Origin: Chloroflexota bacterium
GTDB lineage: Bacteria > Chloroflexota > Dehalococcoidia > Tepidiformales > Tepidiformaceae
Assembly (NCBI GenBank): GCA_026702615.1
Contig: JAPPBY010000002.1
Location: 1 to 64,000 of the forward strand
Direction: 5' to 3'
Length of the DNA stretch: 64,000 nucleotides
Position numbers and translations under genes: made by a program. Positions 63,369 through 64,000 of the stretch are shown piece after piece (within the stretch, counting starts at the first letter, position 1; every line of letters begins with the position of its first letter). Below the pieces are notes generated by a model. The model did no database searches. It saw only the letters and a list, made by a program, of their open reading frames with translations, and had not been told where the DNA came from.

Positions 63369-64000
63369 GGCGGACCTGCACATCCATACCCGCATCTCGG
63401 ACGGGATGGCCTCGGTCGAGACGGTGCTGGAGCGGGCCGAGCACGCCACCGACCTGGACGTGATCGCGATCACCGACCACGAGGACGCACGGGGCGGGCT
63501 CGAGGCACGGGAGCTTGCAGCGAAGCGGGGGCTGAAGGTGGAGGTGGTGCCGGGCGCTGAAATCACGACACGGCACGGTCACCTGCTGGCGCTCTTCATC
63601 GAGGAGACGCCGCCAATCTTCCGATCGGTGGAAGCGACCATCGAGGCGATCCACGCGCAGGGCGGGATCGCGATCGCAGCGCACCCGATGAGCTGGCTGA
63701 CGCGCTCGCTGAGCCGGCGCACGATCGACCGGGTGGTGGAGCGGGCGGAGGAGGGGATCACGTTCGACGCGATCGAAGCGAACCTGAGCCCGGCGGGTCG
63801 GGTCACGGCACGGCAGACGGAGGAGCGAAACGCCTCGCTCTGGAAGCTGCCGGTGTGCGGGGGAAGCGACTGCCATCACCTGCCGCAGCTGGGCACGGGC
63901 TGGACGGAGTTCGAGGGGAGCACGGCAGAGGAACTGTATGCGGCGCTGACCTCGGGGGCGGTGCGGGAGGGGCACTCGCGTCCGCCGTCGTTGCGGGAAA
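63355..64000 (+). CDS. PHP-domain phosphoesterase (partial, cut at window end)
   Basis: The first 215 residues are visible. Metal ligands follow the PHP order: ADLHIHTRISDG, ITDHEDARGG, GAEITTRHGH, AAHPMSW and GGSDCHHLPQLGTG. Such domains form trinuclear metal sites that cleave phosphate esters, often nucleoside or sugar phosphates. The ATG at 63355 overlaps the acyltransferase end by 14 bases. It could act in the lipid/inositol pathway, but that is only context. The end lies outside the window. Confidence 0.9.
   Translation, partial: MPVGKADLHIHTRISDGMASVETVLERAEHATDLDVIAITDHEDARGGLEARELAAKRGLKVEVVPGAEITTRHGHLLALFIEETPPIFRSVEATIEAIHAQGGIAIAAHPMSWLTRSLSRRTIDRVVERAEEGITFDAIEANLSPAGRVTARQTEERNASLWKLPVCGGSDCHHLPQLGTGWTEFEGSTAEELYAALTSGAVREGHSRPPSLRE

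Overview
The window looks like a chromosomal segment of a GC-rich Chloroflexota bacterium, most likely a Dehalococcoidia or SAR202-type relative. This rests on family content, not on a phylogeny. It carries the membrane-protein pair TIGR03663 and DUF2298/YYY, which are known mainly from Chloroflexi and archaea. It has a bacterial inositol-1-phosphate synthase followed by LpxL-type acyltransferases. It also has several CaiB/BaiF CoA transferases, an enolase-superfamily protein, a flavin-dependent LLM monooxygenase, SDR and P450 genes, a mix associated with SAR202-like catabolism. No insertion sequence, prophage, CRISPR array or plasmid function was seen.

Layout. 1-3.7 kb: the end of an rRNA operon (16S 3' end, tRNA-Ile, tRNA-Ala, 23S, initiator tRNA-Met) with no 5S gene in its usual place. 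3.7-16 kb: PPK2 kinase, a CocE-type hydrolase coupled to an SDR, two coupled family III CoA transferases, two tandem MFS exporters, small enzymes and a cytochrome P450. 16-22.5 kb: plsY, a lipoprotein made of two tandem phosphate-binding domains with a 327 bp exact internal repeat, two more coupled CoA transferases and a serine hydrolase. 22.5-26.8 kb: biotin synthesis, bioA-bioF-bioD divergent from bioB. 26.8-33.7 kb: an enolase-superfamily protein, a DCC-type protein, mutS-mutL and a DUF1461 membrane protein. 33.6-37.3 kb: a FmdB-type zinc ribbon, an alpha/beta hydrolase and a NuoE/NuoF-like diaphorase pair. 37.4-52.4 kb: one continuous leftward run, rnc-smc-ftsY followed by five membrane or surface-glycan genes. 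52.5-60.2 kb: a RING-like zinc-finger/HTH protein and a small membrane protein, an LLM oxidoreductase, nicotinamidase, methyltransferase, hydrolase, an FMN-binding protein, tRNA-Gly, gltD-like and MBL-fold genes. 60.3-64 kb: tRNA-Arg, inositol-1-phosphate synthase, two tandem acyltransferases and a PHP phosphoesterase cut by the window edge.

Genes are tightly packed. Same-strand neighbours often overlap by 1 or 4 bases (TGATG, ATGA, GTGA), and several convergent pairs overlap at their stop codons. At least six genes have a TANNNT -10-like box only 6-8 bases before the start codon, suggesting that leaderless mRNAs are common here. The strongest candidates for follow-up are the rnc-smc-ftsY-glycan run, the duplicated phosphate-binding lipoprotein, the leaderless promoters, the LexA-like box at mutS, the RING-like regulator candidate and the rRNA operon without 5S.
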